64,000 nt of DNA from positions 186,001 through 250,000 of the forward strand of contig JAJVIF010000003.1 in NCBI GenBank assembly GCA_022072165.1, written 5' to 3'. The notes beneath the pieces were generated by a model. It was not told the DNA's origin, did not search any database, and was given only the letters and a program-made list of their open reading frames with translations. The stretch's first letter is position 1, and each line of letters opens with the position of its first letter. Made by a program: the position numbers and the translations under genes. Source of the DNA: a bacterium. GTDB taxonomy: Bacteria; JAJVIF01. This document shows, in pieces, positions 18,275 to 26,506 of the stretch.

Positions 18275-18590
18275 ACGCCGGCTGGGCGTCGGCGTGACCC
18301 AGCGACCGGGGGTCGCAGCACCGGGCGAGGATGGCCTCGCCCCTCTGCTCAATTTCCATCTCGCTCTGCAACGTTTCAACTACGAGATTCCCGTTCGGAG
18401 GGGCGACCCCCCGGTCGCCCGGTGATCCGGCGCCTGCGCCGGTGGGTCCGCGACGCGCCCCGCGTCGCACGATAATCCCACGTCGCGCCGACGGGGCGTC
18501 GGCACCACCCAGCGACCGGGGGTCGCAGCACCGGGCGAGGATGGCCTCGCCCCTCCGCGCGACTTCACTTTCGCCCCTTCGAGTACGCAT
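18275..18590. repeat. Palindrome-module island R3 (long-unit subtype)
   Basis: Two copies of the end module (CAGCGACCGGGGGTCGCAG, then a GGGCGAGG...CCTCGCCC stem) flank a full unit at 18397-18562 that parallels island R2. It contains GGCGCCTGCGCC and CGACGCGCCCCGCGTCG stems. The island lies directly after paralog C. The remainder to 18801 shows no gene. Confidence 0.75.
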
Positions 18591-18801
18591 GAAGGTTGAG
18601 GCTACTGAAGCGGCACCCCACCATCTGAATCGCCCTGAATCTGTCTATGCCTCAGTTGCCGGGGCACAGCCACATCAACCGCGACAAAGGTGCTTCAAGG
18701 TGTGACGAGAGCTATCGCGTCAGGCTCGATCTGACAATGGCCTGGCGCTTGGCCACCGGGATAGTAGAGGTGCAGTTCGACGTCACACAGGAGGGCCATT
18801 C

Positions 18802-20073
18802 ATGCCCCGTCTGCACCCCGCGCTGACCAATGCGTCAGCAGCTTCATCCCTGCCCTGCCCCCCATCCAGCGAGGTCATCTCGCAGGCCCGGATCGCCCTG
18901 GCCCTGGGGCAGCTGCAGGAGGTCACCCGGCTCCTGGAGCCGGTCCTGACCGTCGCCGCCTCGGCTACGACAGTCGATGGATTTTTGCTGGCCGCAGAGG
19001 CGGCACTCGAAAGCCGACAACTCGCCGAGTCCCGGTCGCTGGTCCGGCGTGTCGCGACTGAATGTGAGCTGCAGGGCGATGATCTGAATGCGCTGAAACC
19101 CGGGACCGACTACACCGCCGCACAACTCGCCTTCGATGCCGGGATCCTGAGCGCGCAGGCCGCCTGTGCCCTCGGAGAAGGCCCCGCGAAGGTCTGGTTC
19201 CACCAGGCGATCTACAGTCCGGACGGCGTCTTCTGCCTGGCGGACCAGTTCAACCGACGGCTCATCGCCTGCGACTCTGCCGGCCACATCCTGTGGGGTA
19301 AGCAGCTGCCGCATCGCCTGCCGGTCACCAGCCCGGTCCCGCCGCCGAGCCTTCTGCTGTCACAGCGTCCGGATGAGGGGCTCAGCTACATCGACAATGA
19401 GTATCGCGACTTCGCGCGGATGAACCGGTTCGCGGCTTATCAGACCCTGACGCCGCTCGGGTCGGGGAACCATACCTATGGGTCCTTCACTCAGGACTTC
19501 TTCGGCAATGTCTATGCGACCTGCATGGACCGGGAAACCATCGCCATCTACACCGAGGATGGCACACTGATCAAGGAAATCAGCCTCCCCGATATCGACA
19601 TCGCCAAGCCGGTGATGCCCTTCGCCATCCTGGGCGACGATGAGGGGCATATCTACCTCTATGACACCCAGTCGCTCATCGTGCTGGACCGCTACGGCCA
19701 TGTGCTGTTCCGGCACGAGTTCCCGCCAGCACCCATCCCGGCGCTGCTGCAACAGGGACTGCCGGGCGGGATGCACCTTACTCCCGATGGACATCTCTGG
19801 CTGGCGCGCCCCACAGAGGGACGGATTGTGAAGGTCCATCCGGAGCGCAACGGCATCCTCGCCGAAATCGGTCCGGACCTCCCCGGCGCGAGCCTGGTGA
19901 GCCCGGTTGATGTCCTGGCGGACTGGAGCGATCAGCTCTATGTCGTGGATGCCGGAGCGGGGCGTGTCCTGCGGGTAAATCAGCAGGGAACCGATGCGAG
20001 TGTCCTGTTTGAGCGCCCCTGGTGGACCGGATTGTCCCTCACGCCATCTGCGCCGGTGACTTCCTGGGCGTAG
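18802..20073 (+). CDS. Beta-propeller (NHL-like) protein of unknown function
   Basis: 423 residues. ATG 18802 follows AGGAGG at 8 bases. No signal peptide is evident. Residues 25-125 look helical and TPR-like (QARIALALGQLQEVTRLLEP). From about 135 onward come repeated strands of NHL/SMP-30-like type: YSPDGVFCLADQFNRRLIACD, FGNVYATCMDRETIAIY, DEGHIYLYDTQSLIVLDRYG, DGHLWLARPTEGRIVKV, SDQLYVVDAGAGRVLRVN. The repeat D-x(n)-G-x-I/V pattern fits a six-bladed propeller. Ligand unknown. A 91-residue small gene follows. Confidence 0.7.
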   Translation: MPRLHPALTNASAASSLPCPPSSEVISQARIALALGQLQEVTRLLEPVLTVAASATTVDGFLLAAEAALESRQLAESRSLVRRVATECELQGDDLNALKPGTDYTAAQLAFDAGILSAQAACALGEGPAKVWFHQAIYSPDGVFCLADQFNRRLIACDSAGHILWGKQLPHRLPVTSPVPPPSLLLSQRPDEGLSYIDNEYRDFARMNRFAAYQTLTPLGSGNHTYGSFTQDFFGNVYATCMDRETIAIYTEDGTLIKEISLPDIDIAKPVMPFAILGDDEGHIYLYDTQSLIVLDRYGHVLFRHEFPPAPIPALLQQGLPGGMHLTPDGHLWLARPTEGRIVKVHPERNGILAEIGPDLPGASLVSPVDVLADWSDQLYVVDAGAGRVLRVNQQGTDASVLFERPWWTGLSLTPSAPVTSWA

Positions 20074-20128
20074 CGACTCCCTGATCCAGTCACCGGTGAG
20101 CCACCTGACACTGGGCGACGCAAGTGGG

Positions 20129-20140
20129 TATCCTCTTGCG
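20129..20140 (+). promoter_or_regulatory. -10 box TATCCT next to the start codon
   Basis: TATCCT (20129-20134) ends 6 bases before ATG 20141 with no ribosome site, the leaderless arrangement seen elsewhere in this window. Confidence 0.4.
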
Positions 20141-20416
20141 ATGCCCCCTGGAGTCCGGCTGCGATACACCACCGATAGCGAGCTGCCCTCCGGCTTCCTC
20201 AGTGGGCCGGAGTTCGCAGCATTACTGGAGTACCTTCAGACCAGCGACTCTTTTGTGCTGGTGGCGGACCGGAAGATCGACTGGGCGCGGTATCAGCAGG
20301 AATGGGAGCGTCGGAGCGACGGGGTGGTGTTTGTCCTGGACTTTCCCTTCGAGCGCTCCCGGGGAGCCTGGCTGCCCAGGACTCTGCATCCGACAGCCCA
20401 TCTCGCAAATCTCTAG
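20141..20416 (+). CDS. Small hypothetical protein
   Basis: 91 residues from ATG 20141; an in-frame GTG at 20096 would add 15 residues but lies upstream of the probable -10 box. The protein (SELPSGFLSGPEFAALLEYLQTSDSFVLVADRKIDWARYQQEWERR) is mixed alpha/beta with no recognised family, signal or membrane segment. It converges with the gene ending at 20438, only 21 bases away. Confidence 0.5.
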   Translation: MPPGVRLRYTTDSELPSGFLSGPEFAALLEYLQTSDSFVLVADRKIDWARYQQEWERRSDGVVFVLDFPFERSRGAWLPRTLHPTAHLANL

Positions 20417-20437
20417 TCCCCCCCTTGCCCGTAACCC

Positions 20438-21481
20438 TTACACCATAGCCATGAGGGGCTCATCGATGCGGGGGAACGCCGCCGGGATGGCCGGTTCATG
20501 CTCCAGTGAGGGGAGCGGAAGCCAGGGCTGATCGGCCATGGCTGCCGATTGCTGAGCCGCCTCGATGACCTGCAGTGTATAGAGGGAATCGGCTCCCGGG
20601 ACTGGCGACTCTCCGTCGGTGCGGATCGCCTGCAGGAACGCCGTGAGCTCCCGGCGCAGAGGCTCCGCCCGCATGATCGGGACTTCGCTCGCGCCGATGG
20701 TGTTGCTGATGATGAGCTGCTGCTTCATGAAGTCGAGCAGGGCGGTGCAGTGCTCCCACTGCACCGTGAGACGTCGGTTTTTGTACCGATAGAGCCAGCT
20801 CATTTCCGCAACACCACTCTTGAAGAGTCCGAACTCCAGGTGAATGGTCGCGGCATCTGCCCCCATGGTGGCATCGGTGCCGATGACGGTCGCCCGGACT
20901 TCGGTCGCCCGGCGATCGGTGAGCCAGGAAAGGAGGTCGATGTCGTGACAGCCAACATCGAGCATGATGCCGGCATCGGTGATGCGGGGCGGACGAGGCG
21001 CGACCCGCAGGGAAGAAATCCCGATGATGGGTCCCAGCGTGCCGTAGCCAATGATGTCCCGCAGGGCCTGAATCGCCGGATTGAAACGCTCGATGTGCCC
21101 CACCATCAGCAGGAGATGGCGACTCGCGGCGGCGGCATTGAGTTCCTGGCACTGCCGAAAAGTCGAAGCCAGGGGCTTTTCCACGAGACAGTGGATGCCC
21201 CTATCCAGACAGGCGAGGGTCACCGCGTGATGGTCGGCGGTGGGGACCACGACACTGACCGCGTCGAGACCCTCATCGAGGAGCGCGTCCAGTTGCGTGA
21301 AGGGCTGACAGCCGCATCGTGATGCAATCTGCGCGGCACGCTGGGGATCCGCATCGAGGACCCCGACCAGATCGACGTCGGGCATGGAGGCATACAGCCG
21401 GGCATGGTGTTGTCCCATCACCCCGACCCCCAGGACCCCGACTCGGAGGGGTGCCTGCAACGATGTCAGTACGGTGTTCAT
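20438..21481 (-). CDS. Gfo/Idh/MocA-family oxidoreductase next to lpxA (GnnA-like)
   Basis: 347 residues. NAD(P)-binding Rossmann fold with VGVLGVGVMGQHHAR (about 13-27) and the EKPLAS motif near 100, then the C-terminal alpha/beta domain. ATG 21481 lies 20 bases past the lpxA stop, so the two are probably co-transcribed. In Acidithiobacillus and Leptospira an enzyme of this family (GnnA) beside lpxA oxidises UDP-GlcNAc to the 3-keto sugar that GnnB aminates, giving a diamino-sugar lipid A. Position supports that role here, but no gnnB is adjacent, so the assignment is an inference. Another sugar dehydrogenase role is possible. Confidence 0.8.
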   Translation of the reverse strand: MNTVLTSLQAPLRVGVLGVGVMGQHHARLYASMPDVDLVGVLDADPQRAAQIASRCGCQPFTQLDALLDEGLDAVSVVVPTADHHAVTLACLDRGIHCLVEKPLASTFRQCQELNAAAASRHLLLMVGHIERFNPAIQALRDIIGYGTLGPIIGISSLRVAPRPPRITDAGIMLDVGCHDIDLLSWLTDRRATEVRATVIGTDATMGADAATIHLEFGLFKSGVAEMSWLYRYKNRRLTVQWEHCTALLDFMKQQLIISNTIGASEVPIMRAEPLRRELTAFLQAIRTDGESPVPGADSLYTLQVIEAAQQSAAMADQPWLPLPSLEHEPAIPAAFPRIDEPLMAMV

Positions 21482-21501
21482 CCGTGGTCTTCTCCCCGGT
21501 C

Positions 21502-22386
21502 CTAACTCACGACGACCCGCGCGGCGGGCTCGCTCTGGCTGTCCTGTGTACTGGCCTCGCCCGCGGTGACTGACACCGATCCGGCCCCGGAGCCGGCATG
21601 ACGCTGCTGGGAGCCGCCCGAGAGTCCCCGCCGGCTGGTGGCGATGAACTTCAGGAGCTCGGCGATTTCCGGCTCCAGTGGCAGGGTGGTTTTGATCTGC
21701 TCGACCGCTTCGCGCATCGTGAGCTGGGAGCGATAGAGATACCGGAAGGCGGTTTTCAGATGCTGGCGGGTCGAGGCGGAGATGCCGTTGCGCTGCAGGC
21801 CAATCGAGTTCAGTCCAAAGACGACGGCGGGCACGGGGCCACTGGTGATCATGAAGGGGGGGGCATCCTGATTCAGGCCGCTGTCGCCGCCAACCATCGC
21901 CATGGTGCCGATGTGTACGAACTGATGAATGGCGCTCAGGCCACCGATGGTGGCGCGGTCGTGGATCTCCACATGTCCACCAATGGCCACCGCATTGGCG
22001 ATGGTGACGTGATTGCCGATATAGCAGTCGTGTCCGACATGGCAGCTGGTCATCAACATGCAGTCGCTGCCGATGCGCGTCGCCTGGCCATCTTTGGTGG
22101 CCCGGGAGATCGTGACGTATTCCCGCATGATGGTGCGGGGTCCGATTTCCAGGAAGGTCTGCTGGCCCCCGAACTTGCGGTCCTGCGGATCGCCCCCAAT
22201 GACCGCCCCCTGATGCACGACACACTCAGCGCCCAGACGGGTGCCGCCCAGCACGGTCGCGTGGCTCATCACCACGCACCCGGATCCCAGTTCCGCGTTG
22301 TCAGCGATGTAGGCAAAGGGCCCGACCTCAACCCCCTCACCGAGGGTCGCCTTTGGGCTCACTACTGCCAGTGGATGGATGCCCAT
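21502..22386 (-). CDS. lpxA: UDP-GlcNAc acyltransferase LpxA
   Basis: 294 residues. Catalyses the first step of lipid A synthesis, O- or N-acylation of the UDP-sugar at C3. ATG 22386 has AAAGGGAGG upstream and starts MGIHPLAVV. Left-handed beta-helix hexapeptide repeats fill residues 1-190 (VGPFAYIADNAELG). The catalytic His lies in CHVGHDC (about 115-121), and IHQFVHIG and VGGDSGL follow; the Gly in the latter lies where E. coli has its acyl-length ruler, tentatively allowing a long chain. The C-terminus is helical with a 35-residue Ser/Gly-rich tail. lpxD lies 31 bases upstream with no fabZ between. Confidence 0.93.
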   Translation of the reverse strand: MGIHPLAVVSPKATLGEGVEVGPFAYIADNAELGSGCVVMSHATVLGGTRLGAECVVHQGAVIGGDPQDRKFGGQQTFLEIGPRTIMREYVTISRATKDGQATRIGSDCMLMTSCHVGHDCYIGNHVTIANAVAIGGHVEIHDRATIGGLSAIHQFVHIGTMAMVGGDSGLNQDAPPFMITSGPVPAVVFGLNSIGLQRNGISASTRQHLKTAFRYLYRSQLTMREAVEQIKTTLPLEPEIAELLKFIATSRRGLSGGSQQRHAGSGAGSVSVTAGEASTQDSQSEPAARVVVS

Positions 22387-22417
22387 GCGGGCTCCTCCCT
22401 TTCGGAGGGTCGGAATC

Positions 22418-23497
22418 TCAGGCGAGATCCGGCCCTGACTCGTCGTCGTGTGATGTCCCGGTCGGGACCAGCTGTCGCAGCAGTTGCTCAGCGCTCTCGA
22501 GGCGCTGCACGATGTCCGGCAGGCGCTGCAGCAGCACCAGCTCCTTGAGGACATCGCGATGATTGCGGGCCGGGAGCCCCCAGACCTGACTCCCTGGGGC
22601 CACATCGCGGGTGACCCCGGCCTGCCCGCCTACCAGACTGCCCCGGCCCACCCGGACTCGGTTCTGGAAGCCGACCTGACCCGCAATGACGCAGTAGTCT
22701 TCGATGATCACGCCGCCAGCAAGCCCGCACTGGGCGGCCATCCGGATGTGATTCCCCAACTGGCAGTTGTGGCCAATCATGATGAGGTTGTCGAGCTTGA
22801 CGTCATCACCGAGGACTGTGTCATCGAGGGTGCCCCGATCGATGGTGGTGCAGGCCCCGATTTCACAGTCATCTCCCACGACCACTTTCCCAAACTGGGG
22901 CTGCTTCAGCGCGGCATCGAAGCCATCAGTGAATCCGAAGCCATCGCCGCCGATGACCGCATTGGGATGGATCACACAGCGATGTCCGATCCGGCAGTCC
23001 CGACCCACCACAACACCGGGGAAGAGATAGCAGTCCTCGCCGATGACCGCTCCTTCATCCAGGACCACCCCGGCGCGCAGGACAGTCCGGGCACCGACCG
23101 AGACCCCCGCATGGATCACCACCCGCGGACCGATGGCGACCCCGGCACCGATGTGCGCCCCAGGATCAATGACCGCAGTCGGGTGGATGCCGACTGGCTC
23201 CATCGGAAATCCGGGAAAGAGCAGCTGGCAGATTTGGGCGAAGGTGCGCCGGACCTGGGTTGTTTCCAGAATGGCGGGCGAGGTCACCGGCCCCGGGATC
23301 AGACTCGTGACGACCGCCGCGGCGGAGGACGAAAGGGCCCGGGGGACATCCCGCTCCCGTTCCGCAAAAATCACGCTGCCGGGTCGGGCCGAATCCAGAC
23401 TTGCCACGCCTGTGACCCGCTGGCTCCCATCGCCATGCAGGGTCGCGCCGACAAGCTGGGCCAGTTCGGCGACCGTGTAGGTCGCAGTGGTGTTCAT
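22418..23497 (-). CDS. lpxD: UDP-3-O-acylglucosamine N-acyltransferase LpxD
   Basis: 359 residues, normal length. Adds the second acyl chain of lipid A. The N-terminal uridine-binding domain (1-100, with VTGVASLDSARPGSVIF) is followed by left-handed beta-helix repeats (about 105-310). The catalytic His motif MIGHNCQLG is present. Start codon ATG 23497 overlaps the preceding stop by 4 bases (ATGA), so translation is coupled. Lies between the unknown membrane-anchored protein and lpxA. Confidence 0.95.
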   Translation of the reverse strand: MNTTATYTVAELAQLVGATLHGDGSQRVTGVASLDSARPGSVIFAERERDVPRALSSSAAAVVTSLIPGPVTSPAILETTQVRRTFAQICQLLFPGFPMEPVGIHPTAVIDPGAHIGAGVAIGPRVVIHAGVSVGARTVLRAGVVLDEGAVIGEDCYLFPGVVVGRDCRIGHRCVIHPNAVIGGDGFGFTDGFDAALKQPQFGKVVVGDDCEIGACTTIDRGTLDDTVLGDDVKLDNLIMIGHNCQLGNHIRMAAQCGLAGGVIIEDYCVIAGQVGFQNRVRVGRGSLVGGQAGVTRDVAPGSQVWGLPARNHRDVLKELVLLQRLPDIVQRLESAEQLLRQLVPTGTSHDDESGPDLA

Positions 23498-24576
23498 GAG
23501 GTACTGACTCCGGTGGTCTCTGGTGCGGCCTCCGGGAAGAGGAGGCCCTGGATCTGCGACGTCACATCTGCGCCGGTGCCTTCCTGCAGGTATTGGCCCC
23601 GCAGCGCAGCCGCCATTCGATGCTCCCGCAAGGTTTCATAGCGTTGCCAGAACTGTGCCAGCGCTGCTTCCTCCGCTTCACTTACAGCCAGGAGACTGGC
23701 AGGCGCGGTGCCGGAGGTCGCGATTTCTTCGTGGCGTGCATAGAGCTGCTGCAGGGCCACTGGCAGCGTGGAGGGTGACAAGAACGCTCCAGCCTCCAGC
23801 AGTTGCGAGGCTTCCTGGCGACCGTTTTCATGGAGCCCCTGAGCGGCCAGCTCCAGAGCCGCGAGCCGGGCATCGAGCCGGACATCCCAGTCCGCATCGA
23901 AGCGGGCCAGATCCGCTTCCAGGGTCTCCCGGAACGCGGTGCGAATGGCCTCGACTTCGGCGGCCGCACTCCAGCCGCGACGTCGCTGCTGGCGCGCCAA
24001 GACTTCCGACAGCTGCAGGTGACTCGGCGTGATTTCGTCGCGCGGGACAGTCGCCAGAACATGCGCCCGATGCGCCTCGGCCAGCCGCGGCATGACTTCT
24101 GCCTGCGGATAGACCCGCCACCAGTCATCGATGGTCTGCCAATAACGCGTAGCCGCCAGATGGTCCCGGGCAGCGCTCATAGTCAGGTACTCTGCGGCCA
24201 GGGTTCGGAGCTCGGAGCGGAGCCCGGTCTGCCCGGGCAGCCCACCGGGGGTCCGGGGCAGCGCGCTGATGCGGGACTGTTCATGCTGCCGCACCCGCTG
24301 CCAGACCAGCTGCAGCTCTGGCGCGAGGTCCGGCACTGGCACCACCGCGAGTTCCCATCCCGCAACTGCGATCCCGGTCTCGTCAGGCGTCACGACCGCC
24401 GGTCGACTGGTCCACCATTGCGCTACCGGGTCCATGGCCGCGAGTTGCGCCCGACTGATCTGCCCGGTGCGGACGGCCACTGGACGGGTCCAGTGCGCCC
24501 ACATGCCCGCACCCACCACTGCCAGGAGCAGCAGGCTGGACCCGAGGATCGCGATGGGCTGCCAGCGGGCACGCAT
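23494..24576 (-). CDS. Membrane-anchored protein of unknown function in the bam-lpx operon
   Basis: 360 residues. One N-terminal membrane helix (about 8-28, IAILGSSLLLLAVVGAGMWAH) is followed by a long, mainly helical region, Glu/Ala/Leu-rich with coiled-coil character (RLDARLAALELAAQGLHENGRQEASQLLEAG). The helix probably anchors it to the inner membrane with the bulk in the periplasm. It starts 23 bases after ompH and overlaps lpxD by 4 bases, so it is tightly locked into the envelope operon. I recognise no family. A chaperone or scaffold role in outer-membrane assembly is only a guess from location. Confidence 0.75.
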   Translation of the reverse strand: MRARWQPIAILGSSLLLLAVVGAGMWAHWTRPVAVRTGQISRAQLAAMDPVAQWWTSRPAVVTPDETGIAVAGWELAVVPVPDLAPELQLVWQRVRQHEQSRISALPRTPGGLPGQTGLRSELRTLAAEYLTMSAARDHLAATRYWQTIDDWWRVYPQAEVMPRLAEAHRAHVLATVPRDEITPSHLQLSEVLARQQRRRGWSAAAEVEAIRTAFRETLEADLARFDADWDVRLDARLAALELAAQGLHENGRQEASQLLEAGAFLSPSTLPVALQQLYARHEEIATSGTAPASLLAVSEAEEAALAQFWQRYETLREHRMAAALRGQYLQEGTGADVTSQIQGLLFPEAAPETTGVSTS

Positions 24577-24599
24577 GTGCCGGCCTCCCTGTCAGTGGC

Positions 24600-25079
24600 T
24601 TACTTGTGCTTTTGCAGCTCTTTGATCACGGCAGGTGTCAGATCGACTCCTCCGAAGTGCACGGCTGCGGCTTCCAGGACGACTTCCACGCCACTCTGGG
24701 CCCCTACGGCATCGATCGCCTGCGCGACCTGTGATGCGAGGGGAGCGAAGAGCTGGTCGTGATGTTTGTCGACCTCAGCGTTGATGGTTTCGTTCCTGAT
24801 GAGCAGTTCCTTTTTCTCGGCGTCGCTCAGCGTGCGCCCCTTGAAGCTGTTGAGTTCCTTCAGCCGGTTTTCCCGGTAAGTCGCTACCGCCTGCTGAGTT
24901 GAGGCGAACTTGGGGTGCCCCTTGATGGCGAGCTCGGAATCGACGTAGCCGACAGCGAAGCCGGCAGCGACGGGCCGAGTGGTGGTGGCGAGCCAGAAGG
25001 CGCAGAGCAGCAGCGTCACACAGACCCCCAGGCTCAGGTGGCGCAGCGCGTTCTGGCGCAGTACAGCGGTTGCAGTCAT
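24600..25079 (-). CDS. ompH: OmpH/Skp-family periplasmic chaperone
   Basis: 159 residues, typical Skp size. Skp holds unfolded outer-membrane proteins in the periplasm for delivery to BamA. Signal peptide to about residue 39 (LLLCAFWLATTTRPVAA), then the OmpH core: VGYVDSELAIKGHPKF, a long helical hairpin (ENRLKELNSFKGRTLSDAEKK), and the C-terminal strand EVVLEAAAVHFGGVDLTPAVI that closes the trimer base. Position between bamA and lpxD matches many diderms. Confidence 0.88.
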   Translation of the reverse strand: MTATAVLRQNALRHLSLGVCVTLLLCAFWLATTTRPVAAGFAVGYVDSELAIKGHPKFASTQQAVATYRENRLKELNSFKGRTLSDAEKKELLIRNETINAEVDKHHDQLFAPLASQVAQAIDAVGAQSGVEVVLEAAAVHFGGVDLTPAVIKELQKHK

Positions 25080-25135
25080 GGTGCGATCGTGTCCTCAGTT
25101 CCTGTAGGCGTTCCCGGTCGCCTGCGAGTGTTGGA

Positions 25136-26506
25136 TCAGAGCCGGAAGCTGGTGCGGAGCCACCAGAGTCCGGACGTGTCAGTAAAGACGCCGACTCCCA
25201 GTTGCTGGGTCGGCTGGTACAGCATCCCGACCTGTGTCTGGCCATCGTCGTCGGCCCGGTACACCTCCGCGGTAAGGCGGATTTGCGGGATCGGACTGAA
25301 CGATGCGAAAGCTTTGGGCGCTCCTTCGGAGATGTCCCAGGCCGCACCGGCGAACCAGGGACCCTCAAAAATCCCCAGTCCGGCATCCGCCCGGACATCG
25401 ACATCCTCGGTCAGCACGTTGAGCACCACGAAGGGCTCGACGATTCCCAGACGCCAGCCGGCCAGCGCTTCAAACTCTGCGGGCCGGTCATCGTTGTTCA
25501 GGTCCACGAACATCTCAGCCCGCAGGTGCACCCGGGTGCTTTCAGTCCGGGCCAGTGCCCGAATCTCCCCCGGCTCGTTGTCCGGGAAGCGCAACTGCAC
25601 TGTTGGCCGGACGATGGCGAAGGTACGAGCGGTTGAGGAAGTTCGAAGGGCCTCTTCCAGCACCGCCGCAAGCGCCGGCGTTGCTTCCCGGACCACCGCG
25701 ATCGGCTGGCCGACAAAGAGGTCGGCGTGGCGCAGCAACAACTCTTCCAGCGGATCCAGGGTGATCATGAGGAGGGAGTCCGACCGGGCTTCCACCCGGT
25801 AGTTCGTCACCAGCGGCGGACGGGGGGTCAGGTGGAGCAATGCGATGGCTTCTGCTGCCAAATCGACTTCCATAGTGACCACATGGTCCGGCCACGCGGC
25901 CGCCACGTGGTCGGGCACGACCCAATGGGCTTCGACCTGCTCCCGAGCCCAGTCCCGATTCCGGGGTCCGAGGGGGAGACCAATGAGGTGGGGTGCCAGC
26001 TCCGCGATGGCCGCTGCTGCGACCCCCTCGAGCGTGAGCGCATGACGCTCCTGCCAGAACGAAGGGAGTGACGCATCGGCGAGGTCCAGCCGGACCGACT
26101 CCACGCCTCCCCCCACCAGATCAAGCGTGGCGGTGGCCTGGATTGGCTCTTCGGTGGTCAGCACGAGACTGGTGAGGCGGTAGCCCCGGTCCTCCAGCTC
26201 GAAATTGACCCCGGTCAGAACCTGCGCGGCAACCCCGATGGGCTGCTGCTGCAATGCTTCAAGTGTCAAGGTGCCGTCCACGCCCAGCAGCGCGGTCAGG
26301 GTGCCGGTCAGCAGCTCGCTAATCCGCTGCCGAATCGCTTCCGGGAGGGGTCGTGCACTCACGACTTCCACCGGGGCGATCTCTGCGCTCCAGCCCGGTC
26401 CACTCAGGACCAGCAGCAGCAGCGCAGGAAGGAGCCAGCCACCCTGTCGGTCCGGCCCCCGGTACTTAGAACATTTGGCCAAAGCCGAGAACCACCTGAC
26501 TGTCAT
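25136..26506 (-). CDS. Exported protein of unknown function, coupled to bamA
   Basis: 456 residues from ATG 26506; GTG 26512 and TTG 26482 are alternatives. All overlap the 3' end of bamA, so translation is probably coupled. A signal peptide (WLLPALLLLVLSGPGWSA) is cut before EIAPVEVV. The mature protein alternates amphipathic strands and helices, with VVTMEVDL, LMITLDPLEELLL and a strand-rich C-terminal third (RLTAEVYRADDDGQTQ) ending WWLRTSFRL. That could form a small barrel or a POTRA-like periplasmic unit. No family recognised. Location between bamA and ompH suggests a role in outer-membrane protein assembly. Confidence 0.72.
   Translation of the reverse strand: MTVRWFSALAKCSKYRGPDRQGGWLLPALLLLVLSGPGWSAEIAPVEVVSARPLPEAIRQRISELLTGTLTALLGVDGTLTLEALQQQPIGVAAQVLTGVNFELEDRGYRLTSLVLTTEEPIQATATLDLVGGGVESVRLDLADASLPSFWQERHALTLEGVAAAAIAELAPHLIGLPLGPRNRDWAREQVEAHWVVPDHVAAAWPDHVVTMEVDLAAEAIALLHLTPRPPLVTNYRVEARSDSLLMITLDPLEELLLRHADLFVGQPIAVVREATPALAAVLEEALRTSSTARTFAIVRPTVQLRFPDNEPGEIRALARTESTRVHLRAEMFVDLNNDDRPAEFEALAGWRLGIVEPFVVLNVLTEDVDVRADAGLGIFEGPWFAGAAWDISEGAPKAFASFSPIPQIRLTAEVYRADDDGQTQVGMLYQPTQQLGVGVFTDTSGLWWLRTSFRL

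Noticed and set aside
22484-23641. 385-residue antisense frame over lpxD
   Set aside because: Shadow of hexapeptide-repeat coding; lpxD on the other strand is certain.
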